NCBI RefSeq assembly: GCF_042649125.1
Contig: NZ_JBHRYQ010000001.1
Span: forward strand, 2,356,001-2,420,000
DNA from: Leadbetterella lacunae
GTDB lineage: Bacteria; Bacteroidota; Bacteroidia; Cytophagales; Spirosomataceae
Direction: 5' to 3'
DNA length: 64,000 nucleotides
The translations under genes and the position numbers were made by a program. How positions within the stretch are numbered: the stretch's first letter is position 1; each line of letters opens with the position of its first letter. Shown here in pieces: positions 51,137 through 59,855 of the stretch. The notes beneath the pieces were generated by a model. It did no database searches, was not told the origin of the DNA, and saw only the letters and a program-made list of their open reading frames with translations.

Positions 51137-53446
51137 TTAGAATGGAAGTCCTACCGCAAAATTCCAAACCATGTTTTCTTTTCTCCATGTTTTATTAAAT
51201 GGCTGCACATTTTTCAGAACCCATTTTTCGCTTGAGTCTAACCACGGTTTCACTACTGGCGTGGCCAAATCTATTCTGAATATAATGAAAGAGAAATTAA
51301 ACCTAAGCCCGAGACCCGTACCTACTGCCATTTCTTTATAGAAGTTTTTGCTAAATAGTGCTCCCGGTCCGTAGATATATTCGTCTTTAAACATCCATAC
51401 ATTTCCCATGTCAACAAACAAAGCCGTGCTAATAAAGTTACTGACTTTGTATCTTATCTCTGTATTTGCTTCTATTTTGATATCGCCGGTATTGTTTCCT
51501 AAAAACTGCTCAGCAAGTGAACCTGTACGTGCATAAGTTCCGGGTCCAACACCTCTGGCTCTAAATGCACGAAGGGAGTTGTTTCCTCCTACATAAAATT
51601 GACTCACAAAAGGTAACTGAAGCGAGTTGCCGTATGGCACACCTACGCCCACAATGGCTCTATTGGCCCAAGTAACGCGTTGCGAAACGTCTCTTTTATA
51701 CCTCAAATCATTTTCAAATCTCAGGTATTGAGCATAATATTCTCCGAAAATACGCCCAGTTTTTTCAGGGTCATTGCGTATTTTATCCACTAAACCGAAG
51801 GCATTTCCGGCAAAATCAAACGCACCTCTGTAAGTCAAGTACCCTTTATGGTGTGTTTTAGGATTTACCGATATTTCGTAGCCACCACCTGCTATAAATT
51901 GATTTTCTAAGATTATCAATAAGCGAGGGTCATTAAATATTTCATCGATAAATACCGTACTAATGTTGCTTGACTTTACCAAGTTTACTCCAATCGGCTT
52001 TAAGGAATGCTCTATTCCTCTGCCTCTGGTCCAAGCATAGTTTAGCGACCCTCTGGCAGAATTTAGGTTATAAAGTCCTGTTTTTATAAAGCTTTCGTAA
52101 CCGAGTTTGATTTGTGTTTTGGGCAAAACTTTACTTTCTTCTGGGTCAATTTTAATAAATGGAGCTAAAAAACGCGGAAAACTCAGTAAACCATCAAAAC
52201 CCAAACGGTAGTTATCTCTGTATTCGCTACCGGTGTTTCCACCTACTTGAAGCTCTAAGTTACCGTTTACAGAGAGTTTCAAAAACTCAGCACCTTTAAA
52301 AGTATTGATATTTTGCCAGTTGATACTCAGCTGCGAACCCGCCAAACCACTCGAACGCGAAATGGCGTTTAGCTCCGCACGCAAAGACTTCGGCTTTTGG
52401 GTTTGGAGGTTATAATACACATCTAAAAGCGTAGAATCTAGTCTATTTACCACTTCAAAATGCGACCTAACAAACTTGTAGTTTGCCAAGCCCACCAGCC
52501 TATTATTTGTGATAGATTGGAGTTCTGAATTGTAATAAGTACCCGGTCTAAAAGCAATGGCGTCTTTAAACATTTCTTCCTTGTAGCTATTTTTTGGGTC
52601 ATCCAAAATCAATCCTCTAAAAAAGTCAAACGAATTTGGGTCGTCGTTAGACACTATTTTAGTTTGGGAATCAATATTTACAAAAATATCATTTATTTGA
52701 TATTGCTTTTGAGCACTATATGGCATATCGGTGGCCGGGAAAATCCGAATATAAATACCTCCCTCGGAGATCAGCGTATCGGCCTCAATGGCCACATAGT
52801 CAGGTTTAAAAAAGTAATACCCGTTTTTACGAAGCTTACTTTCTATGCCACTTCTAACGGTTTTGATTGTTTCTAAATCAAAATATGCTCCTAAATCAGA
52901 CTTGTAAGCGGCCTTATAAAAATCTTGTTCAAAAGTGGTTTCGCCTTCGTAAAACCACACCGAGTCTATTCTTTTTCTGCTGTTTAAAACTGCCGTATAA
53001 TCAGCACTAGCCGAAACTTTTCCTGTCTTTAATTCTCCCTTTACACTTGCCTCAAAATACCCTTTTGTCTTTAGATAATCACGTAAATTGTCGGCGTTTT
53101 TTTCAATCGTTTTTTCATTTATAAATACCGGTTTTTCACCTAACTTTTTGCTTAACCACGCACGTAAACCCTTCTCAGACTTTGGCTCACCTATCATATA
53201 ACCAAACGCCACTTTGTATGGATACGGCTTTATAAATGTGGTGGTGTTGGGCTGTGGCCTCAAGACTCCATCTAAGTTTTCTTGCAAATCAAGCGGTGCT
53301 TTGGCTCCTGTAGAGTCGTTTTCCACCATTTTTATAGCAGCACCTACATATATCTTTTCGCCTTCGGGAAGGTGCTTCGCTATTTTGCAGGAAGAAAACC
53401 CCAAAGCCGAAGCCAAAAGAATCAATATGTATGTAGAAATTCTCAT
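51137..53446 (-). CDS. tamL: TamL: lipoprotein BamA-superfamily outer-membrane protein
   Basis: A 769-residue Omp85/BamA-type protein. The N-terminal signal MRISTYILILLASALGFSSC has Cys20 in a lipobox, the feature that defines TamL in Bacteroidota. Polypeptide-transport-associated (POTRA) repeats cover about residues 100-330, and the C-terminal half is the 16-strand barrel, with the family's FYVGGNNSLRAFRARGVGPG, GDIKIEANTEIRYKVS and VGTGLGLRFNFSF elements. It works with TamB in inserting or moving proteins or lipids to the outer membrane. The ATG at 53446 overlaps the TamB stop (ATGA); an ATG at 53470 lies within TamB. Confidence 0.9.
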   Translation of the reverse strand: MRISTYILILLASALGFSSCKIAKHLPEGEKIYVGAAIKMVENDSTGAKAPLDLQENLDGVLRPQPNTTTFIKPYPYKVAFGYMIGEPKSEKGLRAWLSKKLGEKPVFINEKTIEKNADNLRDYLKTKGYFEASVKGELKTGKVSASADYTAVLNSRKRIDSVWFYEGETTFEQDFYKAAYKSDLGAYFDLETIKTVRSGIESKLRKNGYYFFKPDYVAIEADTLISEGGIYIRIFPATDMPYSAQKQYQINDIFVNIDSQTKIVSNDDPNSFDFFRGLILDDPKNSYKEEMFKDAIAFRPGTYYNSELQSITNNRLVGLANYKFVRSHFEVVNRLDSTLLDVYYNLQTQKPKSLRAELNAISRSSGLAGSQLSINWQNINTFKGAEFLKLSVNGNLELQVGGNTGSEYRDNYRLGFDGLLSFPRFLAPFIKIDPEESKVLPKTQIKLGYESFIKTGLYNLNSARGSLNYAWTRGRGIEHSLKPIGVNLVKSSNISTVFIDEIFNDPRLLIILENQFIAGGGYEISVNPKTHHKGYLTYRGAFDFAGNAFGLVDKIRNDPEKTGRIFGEYYAQYLRFENDLRYKRDVSQRVTWANRAIVGVGVPYGNSLQLPFVSQFYVGGNNSLRAFRARGVGPGTYARTGSLAEQFLGNNTGDIKIEANTEIRYKVSNFISTALFVDMGNVWMFKDEYIYGPGALFSKNFYKEMAVGTGLGLRFNFSFIIFRIDLATPVVKPWLDSSEKWVLKNVQPFNKTWRKENMVWNFAVGLPF

Positions 53447-56400
53447 TTTCTCTTTAAAAGTTCTTTCCAAGTTTCATAGTCGATGGCAATCACAAATCCG
53501 AGTCCTGTCTCAACCACAGAACCTTCTATCACCATTTGGTTTAAGTTTTTTCTAAAAATATTCAGTCGGTAGCGTCCATCTTTAGTGATGATCCAGTTGG
53601 CGGTAATGTTGTCAAAAATCTCATCTGACCTCAGATCTTTATTTTCTAGTTCAAAGTTTTTACCTACCGAAATTATCAGTCTGTCGTTGGCCAGTTTTTT
53701 ACTTACACCGAGGTTCAGGTTGGTATTTCGGCTGTCGTTGGTTGAGTTATAACCCGACTGTAAACCCAAGTTTAGGTCTATACCTTTTATAATACCTCCT
53801 GCGTATCGGTTTAGCTGCGAGGTTATGAGATCACTGGCGGTTTTGCGGGCCAAGTTTTCGTAACTCTCTGCACTCGTAATGTTGCTTATCAAAGACTCTG
53901 GACTAAATGCCCCAGTTACTAACATAATGATGGCTTGGTCTTTGATTTTTTCTTCTTTGTCTTTCGATGTAGAACCCAAGGTCTTTATGCCTTTGCTGTC
54001 TTTTACAGCAAAACCTTGCGACTGAAACTGTTTGCTATAGCTGCCAATATCGTCTTCATTTACAACCAATTGGAAGTTAATGACTGGACTCGAAAGTATA
54101 CCTGAAACCACCAAATCAACTTCAAGTGGGATGTTAAACTTAGCGTCTTTAAGCTCAGAAACTGTGGCGTCAAACGGATATTTATCTAATGCTTTTCTAC
54201 CTAATTTATATTCGGCCGAAATAGACAAATCGGCATTCATAGGATCACCCGACCACGAGATATAGCTCTTGCTGTTTTCGTTTATCAAAAACTTCTTTTG
54301 AATAATCTGATACGTCAAATTATACGATCCGTCTACAATGTCATATTTACCCAAAATAAACAAGTCGCCGTTGTTGTCAAAACCCACGTTGAATTTACCA
54401 CGGCCTTTAACGGTCATTAAATCGCCAGTTACGGGATCCATCAAAATATTAAGTTGAGCCTCTTCGGGCACGTCAATATTAAGATTTACGGCATTCGAAA
54501 AGTTTATCCCACTTTCTTTTTTCTTAGCTTTTACGGCACCTTCTTTGTCGTTGTTTTTAAAACTCACAAAGTCTACAATACTTTCTAATTCACTAGCTGC
54601 CTGGCTTTCGTCTTCGAGCAGTAGCGTCAAATTAGTTCGGTCTTTAATATTGATATCTCCCGTCAGAAAGAAATCCATGCCTTTACCTTTTAAATTCAGC
54701 TTTGCATCAAAATAGCCTTTTCCATAAAACAATTCTGTCTCGTCTTTTTTGGAATCGATGAGGTTAAATTCCTTGGTATTAATATCAAAATCATAACTGA
54801 AGTCAGGCAGGTGATTTATGTCAACTTCTCCGTTCATTACGAGTTTTTGATTGTTTACATCTTTCAGTTCAAACTTATCAAAAAGCACCTTTTGGTTATC
54901 AAACTTAATTTTCTGGTTTTTAACGCCCATTTTGGCACCGGTCTGAAGGACCTTAAAACTTAAGGTATCTAAAGCCATAAAACCGTTAATATTTGGACTG
55001 TCTGCCGCACCTTTAATCACCAATGAGCCGTTTACTTTTCCATCGAGATTGCCCAATATATCTTCCATATAAGGCTGTAGGGCTTTTACATGTAGCTCCG
55101 TGATATCAAGCACAAAGTCTAAAGCGTCTTTTTTATTTTGATTATAATTACCATTAAGTTTCACGTCTGCACTTGGGCCAAAAAGCGTAGCGTTTAAGGT
55201 AATATTTCCAAGTTTATCGGTTTGTGTATTTCCTTTGAAACCACCCAAGTAAATCTGGTTCACTTTTAGGTCGTCTATGTTTATATCTCCTGAAACAGAA
55301 GGCGTCTCTTCTAAAATATCGCTCAGAACCAAATCCGAATTTAGCACACCACCATATAGCGTAGAATCTTGTAAAATGGCGGTGGTCAAATAATTTATAT
55401 CTATGCCTTTTGTAAATAAGCGAATAGGGCCATTTGGCTCAGCATCGATAGAGTTTATTCGTAATATTTGATTTCCAGAGGTAAAAACTACATTGTTAAA
55501 CAGGACTCCTTTAGGTCCATAGTCAATAAAACCATACGGATTACCCGCCCACTGCTCATAAAAAAGCTGCATGCCATCTTCGTCAAATGACAACCTCAGA
55601 TCCTCGTTTATACTGGCCACATTTCCACGCAAAGCGTGAATAACTTGTGCCGTAGTATCTCTTACCGAAAGGTCAAAATAGGCAATGTTATTTTCTAAAT
55701 TACCTACCAAAGAGGCATTTCTAAGTCTAAACGAGGAGTTTGAAAGCCTGTCGGTGCTCAGTTGATAATCCAATGATTTGCTATCGCCCGAAAAATCGAG
55801 TGAGGTATTTTCTATTTGTATAGAATCATAAAGCATATACGGTATGGTAATATTTCCAGCAAGGGGCACTTCGCCGTCGCTCCTTAAAACCGTAACCACA
55901 TGAATAGGTTCAAAATTTATGATACCTGGCACAAGAGCCGTAAAAATTGGATCGTAGGTTACATTTCCAACCACCTGCATGTTATAATCTCGCTGGGCTA
56001 TTTTTGGAGTAAAACCAGGGAGTTTAAAATACTTATTAATTTCGGTCATGATGACCTCCTGCAGCTGATCGTATTCGAAATTTCCGTCAAGTGAAATCTT
56101 AGCGAAGGCGGTTTCTAAACGTAATTGTTTTTTATTTTCAGTATTGAGCGACTTCAAGTATAAATCTCCCAAAGCGTACATTTTTTTGTCTACATATACA
56201 TTGATATTTTTTCCGTTCAAATCAATCTTCGGATTTTTAGGGTCAAGTTCAAGTGTACGCAAATCTAAATCGCCCTGAATCTGAATATCTTGGGTAACAA
56301 ACCCCATTTTTTTCAAGTCCAAAAAAGAAACTTTGGTATCACCCGAAATAGCCAATGTGGGATTTCGAAGGTCAATGTCCCCTTTCCACGAAACCTTAGC

Positions 56401-58257
56401 CGCTGGGTCGTTAATGTCTAACTGAGTTTTAAAAATCTGATCTTTTAGCTGCCCATCTACGCTTATTTGCTCATAGGTTTTACCTTGATAGTAGACCTTG
56501 GCTAACTCGCCTGAAAGGTGAGCGTTTATTTGGTCAAGAGCAAGCCCTGAGCCGTTAAAGTCTAAATGCCCGGTGGTTTTACCGAGACTGGTGTCGCCCA
56601 GTGTTTTACCAAAATCAAAGTTATCGATAGACACTTGGCCAGTGTATGCAGGTTTTTTGTTTCCAGTAAATCCTTTCAGATTAGCCACCACACCGGCATT
56701 ACCGAAGTCAGAGCGGAGCTTTAGGTTTAAATTCAGGTCTTCGACTTTACCTTTCACCGTACCATTTAGAGCGATTGTATTTGGCAAATTAATGTTTTCT
56801 GGCAGTTGGTCTTTCGGCACAATGCTAAGAATGTCTTTGCGAGAAGAACTGAAGTTTTGAATATTTAAATCAAAAATAGGCTCCGAAAAATTAGCAACAG
56901 AACCGCTTAAACTTAGATTCGTATTTTGAGGTGCCAATACATTTACTTTCTCGAGGTTTACTTTTTTGCTGCTCCCCGATATTTTTCCATTGGCCAGTAT
57001 GTTTTGCCCTTTTAGGTTTTTGAGGTACGCATTCTCGAATATTTTTTTATCAAAAAATAACAACTCGTCTAAACCTAACTTGGCTTTTTGTAGATTTAGG
57101 TCAAAGGTAGAATTGGCAATGTCTTTTTCATTTAAAACAGTTTCTGCCTCAAAACTCAACGTAGATTTTGGAGTATTGGCCACAAAGTTTTTGACCGAAA
57201 CCTGTGAACCCACTTTTTTCACTTCGGTGCTTAAGTCTTGGAGTTCAAAACCGCTTTGTTCTTTGGCAGTAAAGTTATCAACCAGCAAGCTGAGGTTATC
57301 TTTAGAAACCAAAATTTTACTAAAAGTACCTTCAAAGTCTTGAACAGCTATATCATCAGCATTAAATACGCCCGGAGTTTTGTTAGTAAGACTTTGTGTT
57401 TGATAGCTAATACTTTTTGCGTTAATGCTAAACTTAGAAAGTTCAAAATTCCCTTTAGGCAAATCGATGTCTTTTGCAGAAAGACTTGCATTTAAATTCT
57501 GTCCTTGGGTGTTTTTCTTTAAAGCAGGCATGGCCAATCGCCAGTTGACATTTTTTAAATCTAGTTCTGAAAATTTAAGGTCTAACGAACTTGACTCTTC
57601 TACTTTGGTTACTTGTGAGGTATCTGTCGCGGAGCCTCCTATGGTTCCATTTACCGTCAGGCCGTTTACGTTGGCAGGCTTGAGCACAAACTTAAGTTTA
57701 TCTAAATCAAATACATCAAAACCAGTTTGGAGGTCTTTTAGATTTGCCGAAATAGCGTGCCCGGCCTGAGAATCAGCGTATTTGGCTTTTAGGTTCTGTA
57801 TTTTTATATTTCTTAGTTGATAGGTAAAAGGTGCAGCGGTTGTATCTGGTTCTGAAGCCAAAGCGTCTATTATAAACTGATAGTTTGGCTTATTATTTTT
57901 ATCATAAATATTGACATACGCAGCACTTAGGTCTACTTGGTTAATTTCTATTTTATTATCCAACAGTTTCCAAAGATCTAAGTCTACCTTTAGTTTTTGA
58001 GCAAAAAGCAAGGTGTCTTTTTGTTCATCCAAAACTTTAAGGTTTTTGATATTTACCCAGTCAGGTATACTGTAGGAAACTTCTCCCGAAACGGGGGCTT
58101 TGATTTGTTCAGAAAGTTTGGAGAAAACCCAATTGCCGAGAGTCTTTTGGCCTGTAAGTGAATTTAGGAAAATATAAACACTTAAAAACAACAAGCACAC
58201 GCCTAAAAATAGACCTGCCAATATTCGTAAAGTTGTTTTTTTTGTCTTTTCCGTCAT
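53443..58257 (-). CDS. tamB: TamB-family translocation/assembly module protein
   Basis: A 1604-residue protein, with one N-terminal transmembrane helix (ILAGLFLGVCLLFLSVYIFL, residues ~10-30), a very long beta-rich stretch of repeated short strands typical of the bridge-like AsmA/TamB domain, and a C-terminal DUF490 domain (about residues 1160-1604) containing QAIIMLVTGAFSPES, DLITSQLNRYAGGI and the final WKELLKRK. TamB spans the periplasm and carries phospholipids and/or outer-membrane protein substrates to TamA/TamL. It is transcribed first in a two-gene unit with tamL. A TATTTTTG box sits at 58306-58299 on the minus strand. Confidence 0.92.
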   Translation of the reverse strand: MTEKTKKTTLRILAGLFLGVCLLFLSVYIFLNSLTGQKTLGNWVFSKLSEQIKAPVSGEVSYSIPDWVNIKNLKVLDEQKDTLLFAQKLKVDLDLWKLLDNKIEINQVDLSAAYVNIYDKNNKPNYQFIIDALASEPDTTAAPFTYQLRNIKIQNLKAKYADSQAGHAISANLKDLQTGFDVFDLDKLKFVLKPANVNGLTVNGTIGGSATDTSQVTKVEESSSLDLKFSELDLKNVNWRLAMPALKKNTQGQNLNASLSAKDIDLPKGNFELSKFSINAKSISYQTQSLTNKTPGVFNADDIAVQDFEGTFSKILVSKDNLSLLVDNFTAKEQSGFELQDLSTEVKKVGSQVSVKNFVANTPKSTLSFEAETVLNEKDIANSTFDLNLQKAKLGLDELLFFDKKIFENAYLKNLKGQNILANGKISGSSKKVNLEKVNVLAPQNTNLSLSGSVANFSEPIFDLNIQNFSSSRKDILSIVPKDQLPENINLPNTIALNGTVKGKVEDLNLNLKLRSDFGNAGVVANLKGFTGNKKPAYTGQVSIDNFDFGKTLGDTSLGKTTGHLDFNGSGLALDQINAHLSGELAKVYYQGKTYEQISVDGQLKDQIFKTQLDINDPAAKVSWKGDIDLRNPTLAISGDTKVSFLDLKKMGFVTQDIQIQGDLDLRTLELDPKNPKIDLNGKNINVYVDKKMYALGDLYLKSLNTENKKQLRLETAFAKISLDGNFEYDQLQEVIMTEINKYFKLPGFTPKIAQRDYNMQVVGNVTYDPIFTALVPGIINFEPIHVVTVLRSDGEVPLAGNITIPYMLYDSIQIENTSLDFSGDSKSLDYQLSTDRLSNSSFRLRNASLVGNLENNIAYFDLSVRDTTAQVIHALRGNVASINEDLRLSFDEDGMQLFYEQWAGNPYGFIDYGPKGVLFNNVVFTSGNQILRINSIDAEPNGPIRLFTKGIDINYLTTAILQDSTLYGGVLNSDLVLSDILEETPSVSGDINIDDLKVNQIYLGGFKGNTQTDKLGNITLNATLFGPSADVKLNGNYNQNKKDALDFVLDITELHVKALQPYMEDILGNLDGKVNGSLVIKGAADSPNINGFMALDTLSFKVLQTGAKMGVKNQKIKFDNQKVLFDKFELKDVNNQKLVMNGEVDINHLPDFSYDFDINTKEFNLIDSKKDETELFYGKGYFDAKLNLKGKGMDFFLTGDINIKDRTNLTLLLEDESQAASELESIVDFVSFKNNDKEGAVKAKKKESGINFSNAVNLNIDVPEEAQLNILMDPVTGDLMTVKGRGKFNVGFDNNGDLFILGKYDIVDGSYNLTYQIIQKKFLINENSKSYISWSGDPMNADLSISAEYKLGRKALDKYPFDATVSELKDAKFNIPLEVDLVVSGILSSPVINFQLVVNEDDIGSYSKQFQSQGFAVKDSKGIKTLGSTSKDKEEKIKDQAIIMLVTGAFSPESLISNITSAESYENLARKTASDLITSQLNRYAGGIIKGIDLNLGLQSGYNSTNDSRNTNLNLGVSKKLANDRLIISVGKNFELENKDLRSDEIFDNITANWIITKDGRYRLNIFRKNLNQMVIEGSVVETGLGFVIAIDYETWKELLKRK

Positions 58258-58365
58258 ATAAATCGATGCTCGCTGACTCTTTGGTTTATTTTTAAATACA
58301 AAAATAACCTATTTAAGTAGTTAAATAACGAAAAAAACGGTCAAAAAGTGGAAAGCCCACAAATA

Positions 58366-58399
58366 AAAAGCAGCCCAACCCAAAGGATTGAACTGCTTT
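58366..58399 (-). terminator. Terminator of xylA (minus strand)
   Basis: On the minus strand AGCAGTTCAATCC pairs with GGGTTGGGCTGCT, including three G-T wobbles, around TTT, followed by TTTTTATTTG. It starts about 25 bases past the xylA stop. Confidence 0.75.
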
Positions 58400-58423
58400 G
58401 CTTAAAATCAACACCTAAAATTC

Positions 58424-59764
58424 TTAGATGTATTGGTTAATTATCATCTCAAATAATTCTTGTTTTCCACTGATTTGAGCCGGCTCCCCTACTTCCTTCG
58501 CTATTTTAGCCAAGTCCTCTAGTGTAAGCTCTCCTTTCTCAAACCTTGCTCCATTTCCTGAGTTAAACGAAGCATATCTGCTGTCTCTCATGCTTTTGTA
58601 TTTCGACTTAGTAAGAATGTCGTTTGCAACCAATAAGGCACGAGCAAAAACATCCATACCGCCAATGTGAGCGATGAATATATCCTCTAAATCTGTTGAG
58701 TTTCTTCTAGTTTTAGCATCAAAGTTGATACCACCTGTAGTGAAACCACCGTTTTCAAGGATAATCAACATAGCTTCAGTTAATTCAAATATATCAACTG
58801 GAAACTGATCTGTATCCCATCCGTTTTGGTAGTCGCCACGGTTAGCATCTATAGACGCAAGCATACCTGCATCTGCTGCCATTTGCAACTCATGAGCAAA
58901 CGTGTGACCCGCCAAAGTAGCGTGGTTAACTTCTAGGTTAAGACCGAAATCTTTGTCTAGTCCTTGCTCTTTTAAGAAACCGATAACTGTTTGTGAGTCA
59001 AAGTCATACTGATGCTTAGACGGCTCAGCTGGCTTAGGTTCAATATAGAATGTACCTGTAAATCCGTTTGCACGGGCATAGTCACGAGCAGTTCTTAAAA
59101 ACTGACCCATGTGGTCTAACTCTTTCTTTGTTTTTGTGTTAAGAAGCGACATATATCCTTCTCTTCCTCCCCAAAACGTATATCCTTTACCGCCAAGAGC
59201 GATCGTTGCATCTATACAGTTTTTAACCTGTAAACCTGCGTGAGCCACAACCTCAAAATTTGGGTTTGTAGAGGCTCCGTTCATATAACGTGGGTTAGAG
59301 AACAAGTTTGCAGTACCCCAAAGCAACTGAGCACCCGAAGCCGCTTGTTTTGCTTTAGCGTAGTCTACTATTTTAGCAAGGTTGCTTTCGTATTCAGCAA
59401 GCGAATTTCCTTCAGGCGACATGTCAACATCGTGAAAACACCAGAATTCTGTTCCTAATTTTGTGAAAAATTCAAAAGCCGCATCCATTTTATCATGAGC
59501 TGCTTCTAGAGCATTTGCTTTAGCATCCCAAGGGAATACCTTAGTTCCTGGGCCAAATGGATCACCACCTGTTCCACAGAATGTGTGCCAGTATGAAATA
59601 GCAAAACGAAGATGCTCCTTCATGGTTTTACCAGCTACTACTCTATCAGCATCATAAAATTTAAATGCTAATGGGTTATCAGACTCTCTGCCTTCAAACT
59701 TTATGGCTTCTTTCACAAACGGAAAGTACTCCTTATCTCCTAACGTGATGTTTAACTTTGACAT
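58424..59764 (-). CDS. xylA: Xylose isomerase
   Basis: A 446-residue xylose isomerase, converting D-xylose to D-xylulose with two divalent metals. Signatures: CFHDVDMSPEG with the catalytic histidine (near residue 110), FYIEPKPAEPSKHQYDFD near residue 240, and INFDAKTRRNSTDLEDIF near the C-terminus. The size matches the long, class II form used by many Bacteroidota. It stands alone: no xylB, transporter or xylanase is adjacent. A TTTG/TACTTTTG promoter and a 12-bp palindrome lie in the 91-base upstream gap. A terminator follows. Confidence 0.95.
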   Translation of the reverse strand: MSKLNITLGDKEYFPFVKEAIKFEGRESDNPLAFKFYDADRVVAGKTMKEHLRFAISYWHTFCGTGGDPFGPGTKVFPWDAKANALEAAHDKMDAAFEFFTKLGTEFWCFHDVDMSPEGNSLAEYESNLAKIVDYAKAKQAASGAQLLWGTANLFSNPRYMNGASTNPNFEVVAHAGLQVKNCIDATIALGGKGYTFWGGREGYMSLLNTKTKKELDHMGQFLRTARDYARANGFTGTFYIEPKPAEPSKHQYDFDSQTVIGFLKEQGLDKDFGLNLEVNHATLAGHTFAHELQMAADAGMLASIDANRGDYQNGWDTDQFPVDIFELTEAMLIILENGGFTTGGINFDAKTRRNSTDLEDIFIAHIGGMDVFARALLVANDILTKSKYKSMRDSRYASFNSGNGARFEKGELTLEDLAKIAKEVGEPAQISGKQELFEMIINQYI

Positions 59765-59793
59765 ATTATTTTATAAAGTAAAAATATAACTAT

Positions 59794-59839
59794 ACTTAAT
59801 TAAGTGTCAAAAGTACATTTAACTAAAAACATTCCCAAA
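59794..59839 (-). promoter_or_regulatory. xylA promoter with palindromic operator candidate
   Basis: Minus strand: TTTG (59839-59836), a 20-base spacer, TACTTTTG (59815-59808), then the perfect palindrome ACTTAATTAAGT (59805-59794), placed at about +3 to +14 relative to a predicted start. Such a position would suit a repressor. The regulator is not encoded in the window. Confidence 0.45.
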
Positions 59840-59855
59840 TAATATTTGAAATATT

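Noticed and set aside
53443..58257. Several 60-125-codon open frames on the plus strand opposite tamB.
   Set aside because: They are antisense shadows of a long coding region and contain no recognisable domains.
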